From assembly GCF_004362865.1 (NCBI RefSeq), contig NZ_SNYI01000002.1, forward strand, positions 1,169,727-1,233,726: a stretch of DNA of 64,000 nucleotides, in the 5' to 3' direction. Below, one piece after another: positions 1 through 9,456 of this stretch (positions are counted from its first letter, which is position 1; each line of letters starts with the position of its first letter). A model generated the notes under the pieces. That model worked only from the letters and a program-made list of their open reading frames with translations. It did no database searches and had not been told where the DNA came from. Origin of the DNA: Zeaxanthinibacter enoshimensis (GTDB lineage Bacteria > Bacteroidota > Bacteroidia > Flavobacteriales > Flavobacteriaceae). A program made the translations under genes and the position numbers.

Positions 1-1
1 T

Positions 2-1120
2 AAGGATATTCCCCTTACGGATGATATTTTCCTGCAGGACACCCTGAACGACTTTATTTCTGACGGCAAGAAGACCTGGAGATTGGTCAGGAACAGGATA
101 GCCGAACTCTTTGATGTGCGAAACGACGAACTTCAGCACAATGAAGACCACAAACAGGTTATCCTCTTCACCATGGACGAAATAGAAATGCAATTACCGG
201 TGCAGATCGGGGATTACACAGATTTCTACTCCAGTAAAGAGCACGCGACTAACATTGGTAAAATGTTCCGTGATCCCGACAATGCTTTATTGCCCAACTG
301 GCTTCATATCCCGGTGGGTTACCACGGCAGGAGCTCTACCATTGTTCCCAGTGGCACACCTATCAGGAGACCTTACGGGCAAACCATTCCCAAAGGAGAA
401 GATAAACCGGTATTCGGCCCTTCAAAACTAGTGGATTTTGAATTGGAGATGGCTTTTATCACCACGGATGCCAATGCTTTGGGAGAACCCATAGATGTTC
501 AGGAGGCCGAGGATTATATTTTCGGGCTGGTGCTGTTCAACGACTGGAGTGCCCGTGATATTCAGAAATGGGAATACGTTCCGCTGGGGCCATTCTTAGG
601 GAAAAACTTTGCGTCGTCCATTTCCCCATGGATCGTAACCCTCGATGCCCTGGAACCTTTCAGGGTTCAGAGTCCGAAACAAGACCCGGAACCCCTTCCT
701 TACCTCAGGCATAAAGGGAACAATAGCTTTGATATCCACCTGGAGGTCGATGTTACGCCGGAAAACGGGGAAAGCACCACGGTATGTAAGTCGAACTTCA
801 AATACATGTACTGGTCCATGGCCCAGCAACTGGCACATCATACTGTAAATGGCTGTAAAGTGAACAGCGGGGATATGATGGGTAGCGGAACCATCTCGGG
901 AACGACCCCGGACTCTTTCGGGTCTATGCTGGAACTGGCCTGGCAGGGTACAAAGCCGGTGAAGTTGAACGGCGGAGAAGAACGGAAATCTGTAGCCGAT
1001 AACGACACTATAACCATGCGGGGTTACTGCAGCAAGAATGGTCTGAGGATCGGTTTTGGAGAAGTGGCTTCCAAATTACTCCCGGCCATAGAGTCGAACC
1101 CTCCAAAAAAGAATAAATAG
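2..1120 (+). CDS. fahA: fumarylacetoacetase, 5' end outside window
   Basis: Hydrolyses fumarylacetoacetate to fumarate and acetoacetate, the last step of tyrosine/homogentisate catabolism in the cytoplasm. The reading frame is open from base 2, so the gene starts upstream of the window; about 50-60 N-terminal residues are missing judged from the usual ~420 aa. Family landmarks are clear: YTDFYSS (metal-binding Asp) near base 220, the HIPVGYHGRSS segment with the catalytic His near base 323, FELEMAF (paired metal-binding Glu) near base 440, and NDWSARDIQKWEYVPLGPFLGK near base 540, close to mammalian FAH. A TTG at base 83 could be mistaken for a start, but the upstream codons continue the protein. 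No neighbour in view belongs to the pathway. Confidence 0.95.
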   Translation, partial: KDIPLTDDIFLQDTLNDFISDGKKTWRLVRNRIAELFDVRNDELQHNEDHKQVILFTMDEIEMQLPVQIGDYTDFYSSKEHATNIGKMFRDPDNALLPNWLHIPVGYHGRSSTIVPSGTPIRRPYGQTIPKGEDKPVFGPSKLVDFELEMAFITTDANALGEPIDVQEAEDYIFGLVLFNDWSARDIQKWEYVPLGPFLGKNFASSISPWIVTLDALEPFRVQSPKQDPEPLPYLRHKGNNSFDIHLEVDVTPENGESTTVCKSNFKYMYWSMAQQLAHHTVNGCKVNSGDMMGSGTISGTTPDSFGSMLELAWQGTKPVKLNGGEERKSVADNDTITMRGYCSKNGLRIGFGEVASKLLPAIESNPPKKNK

Positions 1121-1225
1121 TACATTTAATCCGAATTATACGAACTGTTATCGGAATTCGTTATGGGTATAGGTCGTTTTGGCACGGCCTTTGAAAATCG
1201 CTAAATCAACCAATACCCAAACGAC

Positions 1226-2413
1226 ATGAAGAAATCAGTACTTTTCGGAATCGCCATCATGGCCTTAGTAGCCTGCGGAGGGGTCAAAAAGACCCAGGAG
1301 GCTCTGAATAGTGGTAACTACCACCATGCCATGAACCGTGCGATACAGAACCTTGCAGAGAATAAGACCAAGAAGGGGCACCAGGATTATATCCTGCTCC
1401 TGGAGGAAGCTTTCCGTAAGAATGCAGATCGTGAACTGCGGCAGATCAACCTGTTGCAGAAAGATGGTAACCCTGCTAATTACGAAACGATCTACAAAAG
1501 ACTCTTGGGATTAAATCAGGTCCAGGAGAGGATCAGACCTCTGTTACCCTTATATATACAGGATGAAGGCAGGGATGCCGAGTTTCAGTTCAGGAACTAT
1601 GACGAACGCATCCTTGCTTCCAAGGATAAATTATCCGAGTATCTGTATGCGAATGCATCCAGGCTGATGGAGGAAGCAACTCATAAGATGGACTTCAGGG
1701 TAGCTTACGACGACTTTGCCTATTTGGAAGAGATCAACCCGGGATACCGGGACTGCAGGCTGAAAATGGATGAAGCCCATGCCCTTGGTATCAATTACGT
1801 AAAAGTACAGATCGCCAACGAAAGCCAGCAGATCATACCTGAACGCCTGGAAGAGGAGTTATTGAATTTCAACACCTACGGGATCAATGATTTCTGGACA
1901 CAGTACCATACCAATCCCCTGGAAGACGTAGACTACAATTACGAGATGCAAGTGGCTTTCCGGGATATCCTGGTCACTCCTGAGCAGATCCGGGAAAAGG
2001 AATTCGTCAAAGAAAAACAGATAAAAGACGGGTATACCTACCTGGAGGATGAGAACGGTGAGCTAGTGAAAGACAGCCTGGGTAACGAGATCAAGATAGA
2101 TCGCATGAAAACCGTGCAGTGCAGGTTCTACCAATTTACGCAGCACAAAGCCGCACAAGTAACCGGGCAGGTATCATATATTGACCTGAACACCCGCCAA
2201 GCAGTCAACAGTTACCCGCTGACGACCGAGTTTATCTTTGAGCATATCTATGCGGATTACGATGGCGATAAAAGAGCACTGGGGACAGATCTGCTACCCC
2301 TGATCAACGTCAGGGCGGTGCCCTTCCCCACTAATGAACAGATGGTGTATGATGCCGGGGAAGATCTTAAACTCCGCCTCAAAGACATCATCAGCAGGCA
2401 GCAATTCAATTAA
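1226..2413 (+). CDS. conserved lipoprotein of unknown function
   Basis: A 395-aa protein beginning with a lipoprotein signal peptide: basic MKK, a hydrophobic stretch and a lipobox LVAC with Cys at residue 17, so it should be anchored in an outer or inner membrane leaflet facing the periplasm. The N-terminal half is rich in helices with spaced Ala/Leu and resembles helical-repeat (TPR-like) proteins, but I cannot assign a family. The C-terminal half has alternating charged and aromatic residues. It is monocistronic, with its own start region and a strong terminator immediately downstream. It looks like a conserved Flavobacteriia protein; the function is not known to me. Confidence 0.8.
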   Translation: MKKSVLFGIAIMALVACGGVKKTQEALNSGNYHHAMNRAIQNLAENKTKKGHQDYILLLEEAFRKNADRELRQINLLQKDGNPANYETIYKRLLGLNQVQERIRPLLPLYIQDEGRDAEFQFRNYDERILASKDKLSEYLYANASRLMEEATHKMDFRVAYDDFAYLEEINPGYRDCRLKMDEAHALGINYVKVQIANESQQIIPERLEEELLNFNTYGINDFWTQYHTNPLEDVDYNYEMQVAFRDILVTPEQIREKEFVKEKQIKDGYTYLEDENGELVKDSLGNEIKIDRMKTVQCRFYQFTQHKAAQVTGQVSYIDLNTRQAVNSYPLTTEFIFEHIYADYDGDKRALGTDLLPLINVRAVPFPTNEQMVYDAGEDLKLRLKDIISRQQFN

Positions 2414-2417
2414 ACAC

Positions 2418-2445
2418 AAACCCCGGCACTTGCCGGGGTTTTTTT
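2418..2445. terminator. bidirectional intrinsic terminator
   Basis: The stem AAACCCCGGC pairs perfectly with GCCGGGGTTT around a four-base ACTT loop, followed by a T run on the plus strand and preceded by A-rich sequence. It sits between the convergent lipoprotein gene and ytxJ, so it can end both transcripts. Confidence 0.9.
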
Positions 2446-2839
2446 ATACGTATTTTTCCAGGGACAATTCCGCGATAGCCCCGTGGGAGGTATGAGCTAC
2501 AACTTCCCCGTTCCTGATCACGATAAGTTGTGGTGACTGGTGGGTCACACCAAACTTGCGTGCAATTTCATCGGATATATTTCTGTGAGCCAGAAGATCC
2601 AGGAAATAAAAATCTGCAGGAAGCCCGGCACTTAGTTTCTCGGATTCGAACATCCTTAAAGCCATCCGGCTGATACCACAACGGGTAGAATGTTTAAAGA
2701 TAACCTGTGTTCTTGATCCTGATTTCTCCTTGATCTCTTCGAGCATATCAACAGACCGGAGAGGGATCCAGGGAAGCTCTTTCCCGGATGGATCAGTGTC
2801 TTCATTCTTATTGCCAAATAATTGATTGAATATTCCCAT
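2444..2839 (-). CDS. ytxJ: bacillithiol system redox-active protein YtxJ
   Basis: A small thioredoxin-fold protein of 131 aa matching the YtxJ/monothiol bacilliredoxin-like family found in bacillithiol-producing bacteria, including Flavobacteriia. The single active-site Cys is in the motif KHSTRCGIS near residues 49-57, followed by the typical segment DFYFLDLLAHRNIS and the cis-Pro region HQSPQLIVI. It lacks a CxxC pair, so it probably resolves mixed bacillithiol disulfides through one Cys rather than acting as a classical thioredoxin. The first ~25 residues are charged and variable. It is convergent with the upstream lipoprotein gene and divergent from clpB. The bacillithiol biosynthesis genes are not in this window. 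Confidence 0.88.
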   Translation of the reverse strand: MGIFNQLFGNKNEDTDPSGKELPWIPLRSVDMLEEIKEKSGSRTQVIFKHSTRCGISRMALRMFESEKLSAGLPADFYFLDLLAHRNISDEIARKFGVTHQSPQLIVIRNGEVVAHTSHGAIAELSLEKYV

Positions 2840-2890
2840 AGCATCTACTTAATTCTTAATTTATATGAGACATAGCCGTGCAGCCAGACT

Positions 2891-2937
2891 GCCGTTATGT
2901 CTTGCGTTTTCTGAGTTTAGCAGACATTTTGTCTGCT
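2891..2937 (+). promoter_or_regulatory. pair of related palindromic motifs upstream of clpB
   Basis: Two related 11-mers, GCCGTTATGTC (2891-2901) and GACATTTTGTC (2923-2933), lie 32 bp apart, about three helical turns. The second sits in a perfect inverted repeat AGCAGACATTTTGTCTGCT (2919-2937). They lie 70-115 bp before the clpB start, a plausible site for a stress regulator. The regulator is unknown. Confidence 0.5.
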
Positions 2938-3006
2938 CCTAATAGTTGGTAGGGTTGTTGACTAGGAAATCAAAAATAGACAATAACACGAACATAAAAT
3001 AACGGG

Positions 3007-5607
3007 ATGAATATAAATAATTTCACTATCAAATCTCAGGAGGCTGTGCAACAAGCACAGGTCCTGGCCCAGGGCATGGGACACCAGCAGATTGAGAACG
3101 AACATCTTTTTAAGGCGATCTCTGAAGTTGATGAGAACGTCATGCCTTTCATTTTAAAGAAACTGAATGTAAACTTCCAACTGGTAAAACAGGTGCTGGA
3201 CAGGGAACTGGAACACATGCCCAAAGTTTCGGGAGCAGACATCATGCTCTCCAAGGAGGCCGGTAAGACACTGAATGAAGCCAGTGCGGTTGCCCGTAAA
3301 ATGGGGGATGAATACGTTTCAGTGGAACACCTTTTACTCGCCATTTTCAAATCCAGGAGCAAGATCGCCCAGGTTTTGAAAGACCAGGGAGTTACAGAAA
3401 AGGATCTGAACGCGGCCATACAGGAGCTGCGCAAAGGCGATAAAGTTACTTCCCAGAGCGCGGAGGATACCTACAATTCCCTGAATAAGTATGCCAGGAA
3501 CCTTAATGAACTTGCTGATAAAGGTAAACTGGATCCTGTGATCGGCCGTGATGAAGAGATCCGCAGGATCTTACAGATCCTGTCCAGGCGTACTAAGAAT
3601 AACCCTATGCTGGTCGGGGAACCGGGTACGGGTAAGACGGCCATCGTTGAAGGCCTGGCACACCGGATCATCCAGGGAGATGTCCCGGAGAATCTGAAGA
3701 ATAAAGTGATCTACTCCCTGGACATGGGAGCCCTGATCGCAGGAGCCAAGTATAAAGGAGAATTCGAGGAACGCCTGAAGGCAGTGATCAAAGAAGTGAC
3801 CACTTCAGACGGCAACATCGTGCTCTTTATAGACGAGATCCATACTTTGGTAGGAGCCGGAGGCGGTCAAGGCGCTATGGATGCCGCTAATATCCTTAAA
3901 CCTGCCCTTGCCAGGGGAGAATTACGCGCCATCGGTGCAACCACCCTGGATGAATACCAGAAATATTTTGAACAGGACAAAGCCCTGGAACGTCGTTTCC
4001 AGAAAGTAACGGTAGATGAACCTGACACCGAAAGTGCAATCTCTATCCTGAGGGGTCTGAAGGAAAAATATGAAGCTCACCACAAGGTACGCATAAAGGA
4101 CTCGGCCGTCATTGCGGCGGTAGAACTTTCACAGCGCTATATCACCAACCGCTTTCTGCCGGACAAGGCGATCGACCTGATGGATGAAGCTGCCTCCAAA
4201 TTGCGGATGGAGATCAACTCCAAACCGGAAGAGCTGGATGTCATGGACAGGAAGGTAAGGCAACTGGAGATCGAGATCGAAGCCATCAAACGGGAGGATG
4301 ACCAAGTAAAGTTAAAAGCCCTGAATGTAGATCTTGCCAACCTGAAGGAAGAACGCAACGAAATATTTGCCAAGTGGGAAAGCGAAAAGACCGTGGTCGA
4401 CAATATCCAGAAGACCAAGCAGGAAATAGAGAATTACAAGCTCGAAGCAGAACGTGCAGAACGCAACGGCGATTATGGCAAAGTAGCTGAACTTCGTTAC
4501 GGGAAGATCAAAGATGCCCAGGAAAAACTGGAGCAGCTGCAGGAAGAGCTGGATAAACAGCAGGATGCAGGCACCCTGATCAAAGAAGAAGTAACTACCG
4601 AAGACATAGCTGAAGTTGTCGCCAAATGGACTGGCATCCCTGTGACAAAAATGTTGCAGAGCGAGCGTGATAAATTGCTGAAACTTGAAGATGTATTGCA
4701 CAAGCGTGTCGTCGGGCAGGAAGAAGCCATCACCGCCGTCTCTGACGCCATCAGGCGCAGCAGGGCCGGATTGCAGGACAGTAAGCGCCCTATAGGTTCT
4801 TTCCTTTTCCTCGGGCCAACCGGGGTAGGTAAAACAGAGCTGGCCAAGACACTCGCGGCTTATTTGTTCAATGATGAAAACGCCATTACGCGTATCGATA
4901 TGAGCGAATACCAGGAGCGGCATTCCGTCAGCAGGCTTGTGGGTGCGCCTCCGGGTTATGTAGGGTACGACGAGGGAGGTCAGTTGACCGAAGCCGTAAG
5001 ACGCCGTCCTTATTCCGTGGTATTGCTGGACGAGATTGAAAAGGCTCACCCGGATACCTTCAACATCCTTCTGCAGGTCCTTGATGAAGGGCGCCTGACC
5101 GATAATAAAGGCCGGGTTGCGGATTTCAAGAATACCATTATCATCATGACCAGCAACCTGGGAAGTCATATTATACAGGAAAATTTCGAGGATAACCCGG
5201 ATTTCTTCAGTGCGACAGAATCTGCACGTGTAGAAGTGCTGGGATTACTGAGGAAGACGATCAGGCCTGAATTTATAAACAGGATCGATGATATCATCAT
5301 GTTCACTCCATTGAACATGAAAGACATCACCAAGATTGTCAGGCTGCAGCTGAACCAGTTAAAGAAGATGCTGGAAAATCAGCACATAACGATGGATGCC
5401 ACCGAGGATGCAATTGAATACCTCGCCAAGACAGGATTTGATCCGCAGTATGGTGCAAGACCGATAAAAAGGGTCATACAGAAAGAAGTGCTCAATAAGC
5501 TTTCTAAAGAATTGCTCAGTGGTGCGATAACCGCGGAAAGCATAATCCTACTGGATTCTTTTGACGACGGATTAGTATTCCGAAACCAGACGGAGATGAT
5601 CTCCTGA
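3007..5607 (+). CDS. clpB: ATP-dependent disaggregase ClpB
   Basis: Hexameric AAA+ chaperone that extracts polypeptides from aggregates together with DnaK. At 866 aa it is full length. Domains in order: Clp N-domain repeats (residues 1-145), first AAA+ module with Walker A GEPGTGKT at 204-211 and Walker [10 protein letters not shown], a long coiled-coil M domain (about 400-530) that separates ClpB from ClpA/ClpC, and a second AAA+ module with Walker A GPTGVGKT at about 603-610 and [11 protein letters not shown]. The pore-loop region [11 protein letters not shown] is present. There is no ClpP-binding tripeptide loop that I can see. It is monocistronic, with a strong terminator behind it and paired palindromes in front, fitting a stress-induced gene. 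Confidence 0.98.
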   Translation: MNINNFTIKSQEAVQQAQVLAQGMGHQQIENEHLFKAISEVDENVMPFILKKLNVNFQLVKQVLDRELEHMPKVSGADIMLSKEAGKTLNEASAVARKMGDEYVSVEHLLLAIFKSRSKIAQVLKDQGVTEKDLNAAIQELRKGDKVTSQSAEDTYNSLNKYARNLNELADKGKLDPVIGRDEEIRRILQILSRRTKNNPMLVGEPGTGKTAIVEGLAHRIIQGDVPENLKNKVIYSLDMGALIAGAKYKGEFEERLKAVIKEVTTSDGNIVLFIDEIHTLVGAGGGQGAMDAANILKPALARGELRAIGATTLDEYQKYFEQDKALERRFQKVTVDEPDTESAISILRGLKEKYEAHHKVRIKDSAVIAAVELSQRYITNRFLPDKAIDLMDEAASKLRMEINSKPEELDVMDRKVRQLEIEIEAIKREDDQVKLKALNVDLANLKEERNEIFAKWESEKTVVDNIQKTKQEIENYKLEAERAERNGDYGKVAELRYGKIKDAQEKLEQLQEELDKQQDAGTLIKEEVTTEDIAEVVAKWTGIPVTKMLQSERDKLLKLEDVLHKRVVGQEEAITAVSDAIRRSRAGLQDSKRPIGSFLFLGPTGVGKTELAKTLAAYLFNDENAITRIDMSEYQERHSVSRLVGAPPGYVGYDEGGQLTEAVRRRPYSVVLLDEIEKAHPDTFNILLQVLDEGRLTDNKGRVADFKNTIIIMTSNLGSHIIQENFEDNPDFFSATESARVEVLGLLRKTIRPEFINRIDDIIMFTPLNMKDITKIVRLQLNQLKKMLENQHITMDATEDAIEYLAKTGFDPQYGARPIKRVIQKEVLNKLSKELLSGAITAESIILLDSFDDGLVFRNQTEMIS

Positions 5608-5634
5608 ATAGTGAAATATCCGTAGAATGTTAAG

Positions 5635-5672
5635 TACCCCTGTTGTTCATAAAACAGGGGTATTTTTTTTTA
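5635..5672 (+). terminator. clpB intrinsic terminator
   Basis: The stem TACCCCTGTT / AACAGGGGTA with an eight-base loop is followed by eight or more T residues, 27 bp after the clpB stop codon. Confidence 0.92.
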
Positions 5673-5726
5673 GATTATATACCATGCAGTATATAGATTT
5701 TTTATATTCGTAAGAAATAGCCGGGT

Positions 5727-6323
5727 ATGACCACAAAGGCCGAAAGGACCACCCAATTTATCATAGAGACCGTAGCACCCATCTTTAATAAACAGGGGTA
5801 CGTTGGCACGAGTATGAGTGATCTTACCGAAGCCACAGGTCTTACCAAAGGAGCTATCTACGGGAATTTCGAAAACAAGGAAGCCTTGGCATTAGCGGCC
5901 TTTCAGCACAACAGCAATCTCTTGCTGCAGGCCGTGGAAGAAAAACTGCAGGTCCCCGGTACTGCGATGGACAAGCTGTATTCCCTCACTTCATTTTTCA
6001 GGCATTACGATGACTTTACCCGTGAAATGGGTGGTTGCCCTATCCTGAATACCGGGGTAGATGCAGAACACAACAACAGGCTGTTAGCCGCAGCTGCGCG
6101 AGAGACCCTGTCTACCATCGAGGGGAAGATCGCCTTGGTATTGGAAAACGGGGTCAAGAATAACGAGATCAAGCTGCCTGTACCTCCGCTGCAATTTGCC
6201 AAACAGCTCTACACCATGATCCTGGGTGCGGTCTCCGTGGCTACCATCAGCAGGGACCGGAAATATTTATTAAATACCATAGCTTACCTTGAAATTCTGA
6301 TCCGGAAAGAGATCGGTAAATAA
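5727..6323 (+). CDS. TetR/AcrR family transcriptional regulator
   Basis: A 198-aa one-component repressor. The N-terminal TetR DNA-binding domain occupies residues 1-55; its helix-turn-helix reads SMSDLTEATGLTKGAIYGNFENKEAL, with the usual glycine and YxNFxNKE sequence. The C-terminal ligand domain is all-helical and contains GGCPILNTGVDAE, typical of YfiR/AefR-like TetR proteins. The gene is alone after the clpB terminator and convergent with the PorP-SPOR gene, so its target is not obvious from context. It may regulate itself or a distant efflux or lipid gene. Confidence 0.93.
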   Translation: MTTKAERTTQFIIETVAPIFNKQGYVGTSMSDLTEATGLTKGAIYGNFENKEALALAAFQHNSNLLLQAVEEKLQVPGTAMDKLYSLTSFFRHYDDFTREMGGCPILNTGVDAEHNNRLLAAAARETLSTIEGKIALVLENGVKNNEIKLPVPPLQFAKQLYTMILGAVSVATISRDRKYLLNTIAYLEILIRKEIGK

Positions 6324-6344
6324 GTATCCACGGCAACTATTGCC

Positions 6345-7982
6345 CTACTCCCCTACCACCCTGAAGATCCAGAGTTTGTCCGGGTATTTTCCATTCATCT
6401 TACTATCGCGTTGAGAGCGTGCTTCGTCAATGGTTCGGAATCGACCCAGGTAGACGTAATTATACTTATTTTCAGAACGGTAGAACGACTTCGGGTCCAA
6501 TCCCATCTCGTTCAGTTTATTCACAAAGATATCGTGGTATTTCTTTGTTCCGAAGACATTCGCAATCAGGTAAAAGCCGGGAAGAAGTCCTCCAGCTCTT
6601 TCAACTTCCTCGTAGCGTTCACCGGGCCTTCGCGAAACTACCTCGGGAGTACTGGCAGCTGCCTGGGCAGTTTCCTGTTTTGCCGTTTCTGTCTCCTGTT
6701 CTCGTCTCTGAGCTTCGGCAAGGGCCGCTTCTCTTCTCACCTGGGCCAGGGAATCCTTAATTTGTTCCTGCCTTACTTTTTGTTGCTGTACAACCCTCCT
6801 GGTGGTTTCTGCATCCGCTATGGAATCGCGTTCTCTTTGTCTTCGTTTCTTCCGGGTTTCCGCATCCGCCCTGGCAGTCTCTTCCGCAATCCGCGCCATT
6901 TCGATAAACGCCTGCCGCTCTTTTTCCAGCCGGCTGAGTTCATCATCTCCTGGTTCAGCCTCTTGTTCATCCTGTGACTCGGCTACTGCTTTTTCATCCG
7001 TTACCTCTGTTGAGGATTCAAGACTTAACAAAACCTGGTCTTCGTCATCCTCTTCAAAACCGACAACTTTCCTGCGCAGATCATTAGGGCCAAAAGAATA
7101 GGCGGTGACAAATTCGAAGGTCGTGGAACTACCCTGCAATTGCTGGTCCCCTCCAAACTCGACCAGGGCCCCGATTGAAAAATTTTTCAGGAAACGCCCA
7201 CCGGCACCTGCAGACAGACCATAGAAATTATTATAGCCCAACTGACCCCAAAAGCGTGTAGTGGAAAGCAGGGTGGTAAATCCCACCTGGTTTTCTGTAT
7301 TGGGAAGCGAACGCATATACACCAGCGGTCTCAGGTATGAATCACCATCAATGCCCATGGCCAGGGGTATTTTATAACTTGCCAGCCCCGTGTATACGTT
7401 ATTGGAACCGGACTCCTGTCCATTATTGGTCAGGTTGATATCAATAAAATTCTCTGCCACCAATCCCAGGCTAAAATCGTTAATTGTGTATCGCAGGCTG
7501 GGTGCTAACCGGACAAGTGTCTCGTTGGGAACATCGAACTGTGGTAGAGGCATATCCGGGTTCTGCTGGAACCGGGCATCCCCAACCTCCTGCCGGAATC
7601 CGAACAGGTTTACCCCAATAGCCAAGGTGGAACCCGGAGACGGTATCACAGATACAGCGTAATTCAGCACCGCCCCTGTTTGTATAAAAGATCCGGTGTT
7701 ATGTTGAAAAAACCCCAATCCTGCTGCGGAAGCCTTATTGAGCCTGGTAGAATAGTTAAAGAAAAGGGTGGTGGGATCCCCATCTATGGTCTGCCACTGC
7801 CACCGGGTCCACAAGGCCAGCGAATGTTCACTTTCTGTATCCAGGGACGAGGTAGGATTAAGCAGGCTTTCGTTGTACTGGGTAAGGTTGTGCTGCCTCA
7901 GGTCCTCAGGCAAACCTGTAACCTGGGCCACAACAGCCAGCGGGGCAAAAAACACGGAAATCCATAGCCAAGGTCTCAACAT
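6345..7982 (-). CDS. PorP/SprF-family outer-membrane protein with C-terminal SPOR-like domain
   Basis: A 545-aa protein with four parts. Residues 1-20 are a signal peptide ending VVAQ. Residues 25-300 resemble the PorP/SprF family, outer-membrane beta-barrels of the type IX secretion and gliding apparatus (NESLLNPTSS, FNYSTRLNKASAAGLGFFQH). Residues 305-350 are a very acidic linker and 350-445 a charged Gln/Glu/Arg coiled coil (RRQRERDSIADAETTRR). Residues 467-545 have the alternating strand/helix pattern of SPOR peptidoglycan-binding domains (GFYLIANVFG...YVYLGRFRTIDEA). The protein probably tethers an outer-membrane barrel to the cell wall. Canonical SprF is about 330 aa and pairs with SprE or a large adhesin; no such partner lies beside it. 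Confidence 0.85.
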   Translation of the reverse strand: MLRPWLWISVFFAPLAVVAQVTGLPEDLRQHNLTQYNESLLNPTSSLDTESEHSLALWTRWQWQTIDGDPTTLFFNYSTRLNKASAAGLGFFQHNTGSFIQTGAVLNYAVSVIPSPGSTLAIGVNLFGFRQEVGDARFQQNPDMPLPQFDVPNETLVRLAPSLRYTINDFSLGLVAENFIDINLTNNGQESGSNNVYTGLASYKIPLAMGIDGDSYLRPLVYMRSLPNTENQVGFTTLLSTTRFWGQLGYNNFYGLSAGAGGRFLKNFSIGALVEFGGDQQLQGSSTTFEFVTAYSFGPNDLRRKVVGFEEDDEDQVLLSLESSTEVTDEKAVAESQDEQEAEPGDDELSRLEKERQAFIEMARIAEETARADAETRKKRRQRERDSIADAETTRRVVQQQKVRQEQIKDSLAQVRREAALAEAQRREQETETAKQETAQAAASTPEVVSRRPGERYEEVERAGGLLPGFYLIANVFGTKKYHDIFVNKLNEMGLDPKSFYRSENKYNYVYLGRFRTIDEARSQRDSKMNGKYPDKLWIFRVVGE

Positions 7983-8065
7983 ATCCGGGGAATCACAAAG
8001 TTATTTATACTATTTTTACAGCTAACGTGTTAAATAGTATGTAGGTAAATTTATACAAATCTAAT

Positions 8066-8614
8066 ATGAAATCCTTAAAACTACTCAGCTTCTCTCTTTT
8101 ATTACTGGTTTTAAACAGCAGTTGTGCAGATGAAAAAACAACACCCCAGGTAGAAAAAGAGCCTACGGTTTCTACCTATTACCTGATCCGGCATGCCGAA
8201 AAAGATCGATCTAATCCCCAGAATTCTGACCCGGAGCTGACCCAGAAAGGGCTGGGAAGAGCTATGCATTGGGCAGAAATCCTGAAAGAAGTGTCCCTGG
8301 ATGCCATTTACAGTACAGATTTTGAAAGAACCTCCATGACTGCTGCCCCTGCTGCAGTTAAACAGGATATCACCGTTCAGTATTACGACCCTTCTACCTT
8401 AAATATGGAGGAATTCAAGCAGCAAACAGAAGGGATGAATGTTTTGATCGTTGGCCACAGTAATACGACCCCGAAAATGGTGAACCAGATGATCGGGGAA
8501 AAGAAATACCCGGATATGAAAGATTATGACAACGGCAGCCTGTACATCGTCCAGAGAGTAGGGAACAAAATCACCTCGCAGGTATTACAGTTTAATTGTA
8601 ATTGTCCTGATTAA
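8066..8614 (+). CDS. histidine phosphatase superfamily lipoprotein
   Basis: 182 aa. The lipoprotein signal ends in LNSSC (Cys at residue 20), so the enzyme is probably periplasmic or surface-anchored. The phosphatase core is of the short SixA/phosphoglycerate-mutase type: the phospho-accepting His in YLIRHAEKDRSNP, the Arg/Ser segment STDFERTSMTA, and the second catalytic His in VGHSNTTP. The substrate is unknown; SixA homologues act on phosphohistidine proteins, but a lipoprotein location makes a small phosphate ester more likely. It shares 23 bp tail-to-tail with the convergent DUF6503 gene. Confidence 0.88.
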   Translation: MKSLKLLSFSLLLLVLNSSCADEKTTPQVEKEPTVSTYYLIRHAEKDRSNPQNSDPELTQKGLGRAMHWAEILKEVSLDAIYSTDFERTSMTAAPAAVKQDITVQYYDPSTLNMEEFKQQTEGMNVLIVGHSNTTPKMVNQMIGEKKYPDMKDYDNGSLYIVQRVGNKITSQVLQFNCNCPD

Positions 8615-9347
8615 CGATGATCTCACTGATCTCTATTTTAGAGAGCAGCTCCAGTTTATCATTCATATACAGACTATCCAGTTTCCGTAATTCCGGAGAA
8701 GTGCCGGTTTCGGGCTTGTAGTTATTATAATCCACGAACCGTATACCTCCTACCCTTCTCGGGTTATAAGCTTCCCTGAAGCGCATACCCCCGCCATTAA
8801 CATGGTATTCATATGCCAGGTAATCGGGCTCAAAGGTTTCCTTGTTGATCCAGTAGACATAAGTGTCCTCAAAATCTTTACCGCCACCCTCCTGGTCAAA
8901 GGTCACCTTGATCTTGTAATAATCCTTGTCCGCGATACGGATATCCCCGATCAGCTCTTTATTCACTGCCTTATCGTTGAGACCATGGGGCAGGTAGGCG
9001 AAATAATGTACAGAGTTGATCGATTCCGTATAGGTGTTTTTCAGGGAATCTGGTAGTGCCACCACGCTGTCATTGATCTCCCGGACAAGTCCCCGGGGTG
9101 TTATGGCATCGACGATCACAGCACTGTCAGTAACCAAAATTCGCTTCATGATTCTACGTCCATCCTGTTTCTCCAGGACGTAGTTCTTATCCCTGAAGTG
9201 AAAAGAGATGAAACTCTGGTCATACAGATCTCCTCCTGCATTCTCTATAGCTTTATCAACGATCTCCTGGGCCGTTTTAGGTTTATCAGGCCCGTCATTA
9301 CAGGCAAATATGAGTAAAAGGCAGGTTATCAGGCTTAATCTTTTCAT
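8592..9347 (-). CDS. DUF6503 family lipoprotein
   Basis: 251 aa with a lipobox LIFAC (Cys at residue 16). The mature part matches DUF6503 proteins of Bacteroidota: AQEIVDKAIENAGGDLYDQSFISFHFRDK near the start, then LPHGLNDKAV and a long antiparallel-strand region with KVTFDQEGGGKDFEDTYVYWINKETFEPDYLAY. The overall look resembles LolA/LolB-type half-barrels that hold lipid or hydrophobic ligands, but this is a fold inference only. Function unknown. It is convergent with the histidine phosphatase gene and divergent from smpB. Confidence 0.85.
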   Translation of the reverse strand: MKRLSLITCLLLIFACNDGPDKPKTAQEIVDKAIENAGGDLYDQSFISFHFRDKNYVLEKQDGRRIMKRILVTDSAVIVDAITPRGLVREINDSVVALPDSLKNTYTESINSVHYFAYLPHGLNDKAVNKELIGDIRIADKDYYKIKVTFDQEGGGKDFEDTYVYWINKETFEPDYLAYEYHVNGGGMRFREAYNPRRVGGIRFVDYNNYKPETGTSPELRKLDSLYMNDKLELLSKIEISEIIVNQDNYN

Positions 9348-9442
9348 GGAAATCAGTTATTTACTGTGCAAAATACCAATACCAATTGTATAAGCGTTCT
9401 TTTTAGCGCGAATTATTACCCTTAGAGTGTGGTAAATCTTGT

Positions 9443-9450
9443 TATTTTTG
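9443..9450 (+). promoter_or_regulatory. smpB promoter -7 element
   Basis: TATTTTTG matches the Bacteroidota -7 consensus TAnnTTTG. Only six bases separate it from the ATG, so transcription should start at or next to the start codon and the mRNA would be leaderless. No clear -33 TTG is seen. Confidence 0.6.
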
Positions 9451-9456
9451 TGAGGT

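Noticed and set aside
4312..5169. 285-codon frame antisense to clpB
   Set aside because: It lies wholly inside the conserved clpB sequence; a shadow frame caused by codon bias.
6411..7101. Several plus-strand frames opposite the PorP-SPOR gene
   Set aside because: They mirror the acidic linker and coiled coil on the other strand, are Ser-rich and have no homology.
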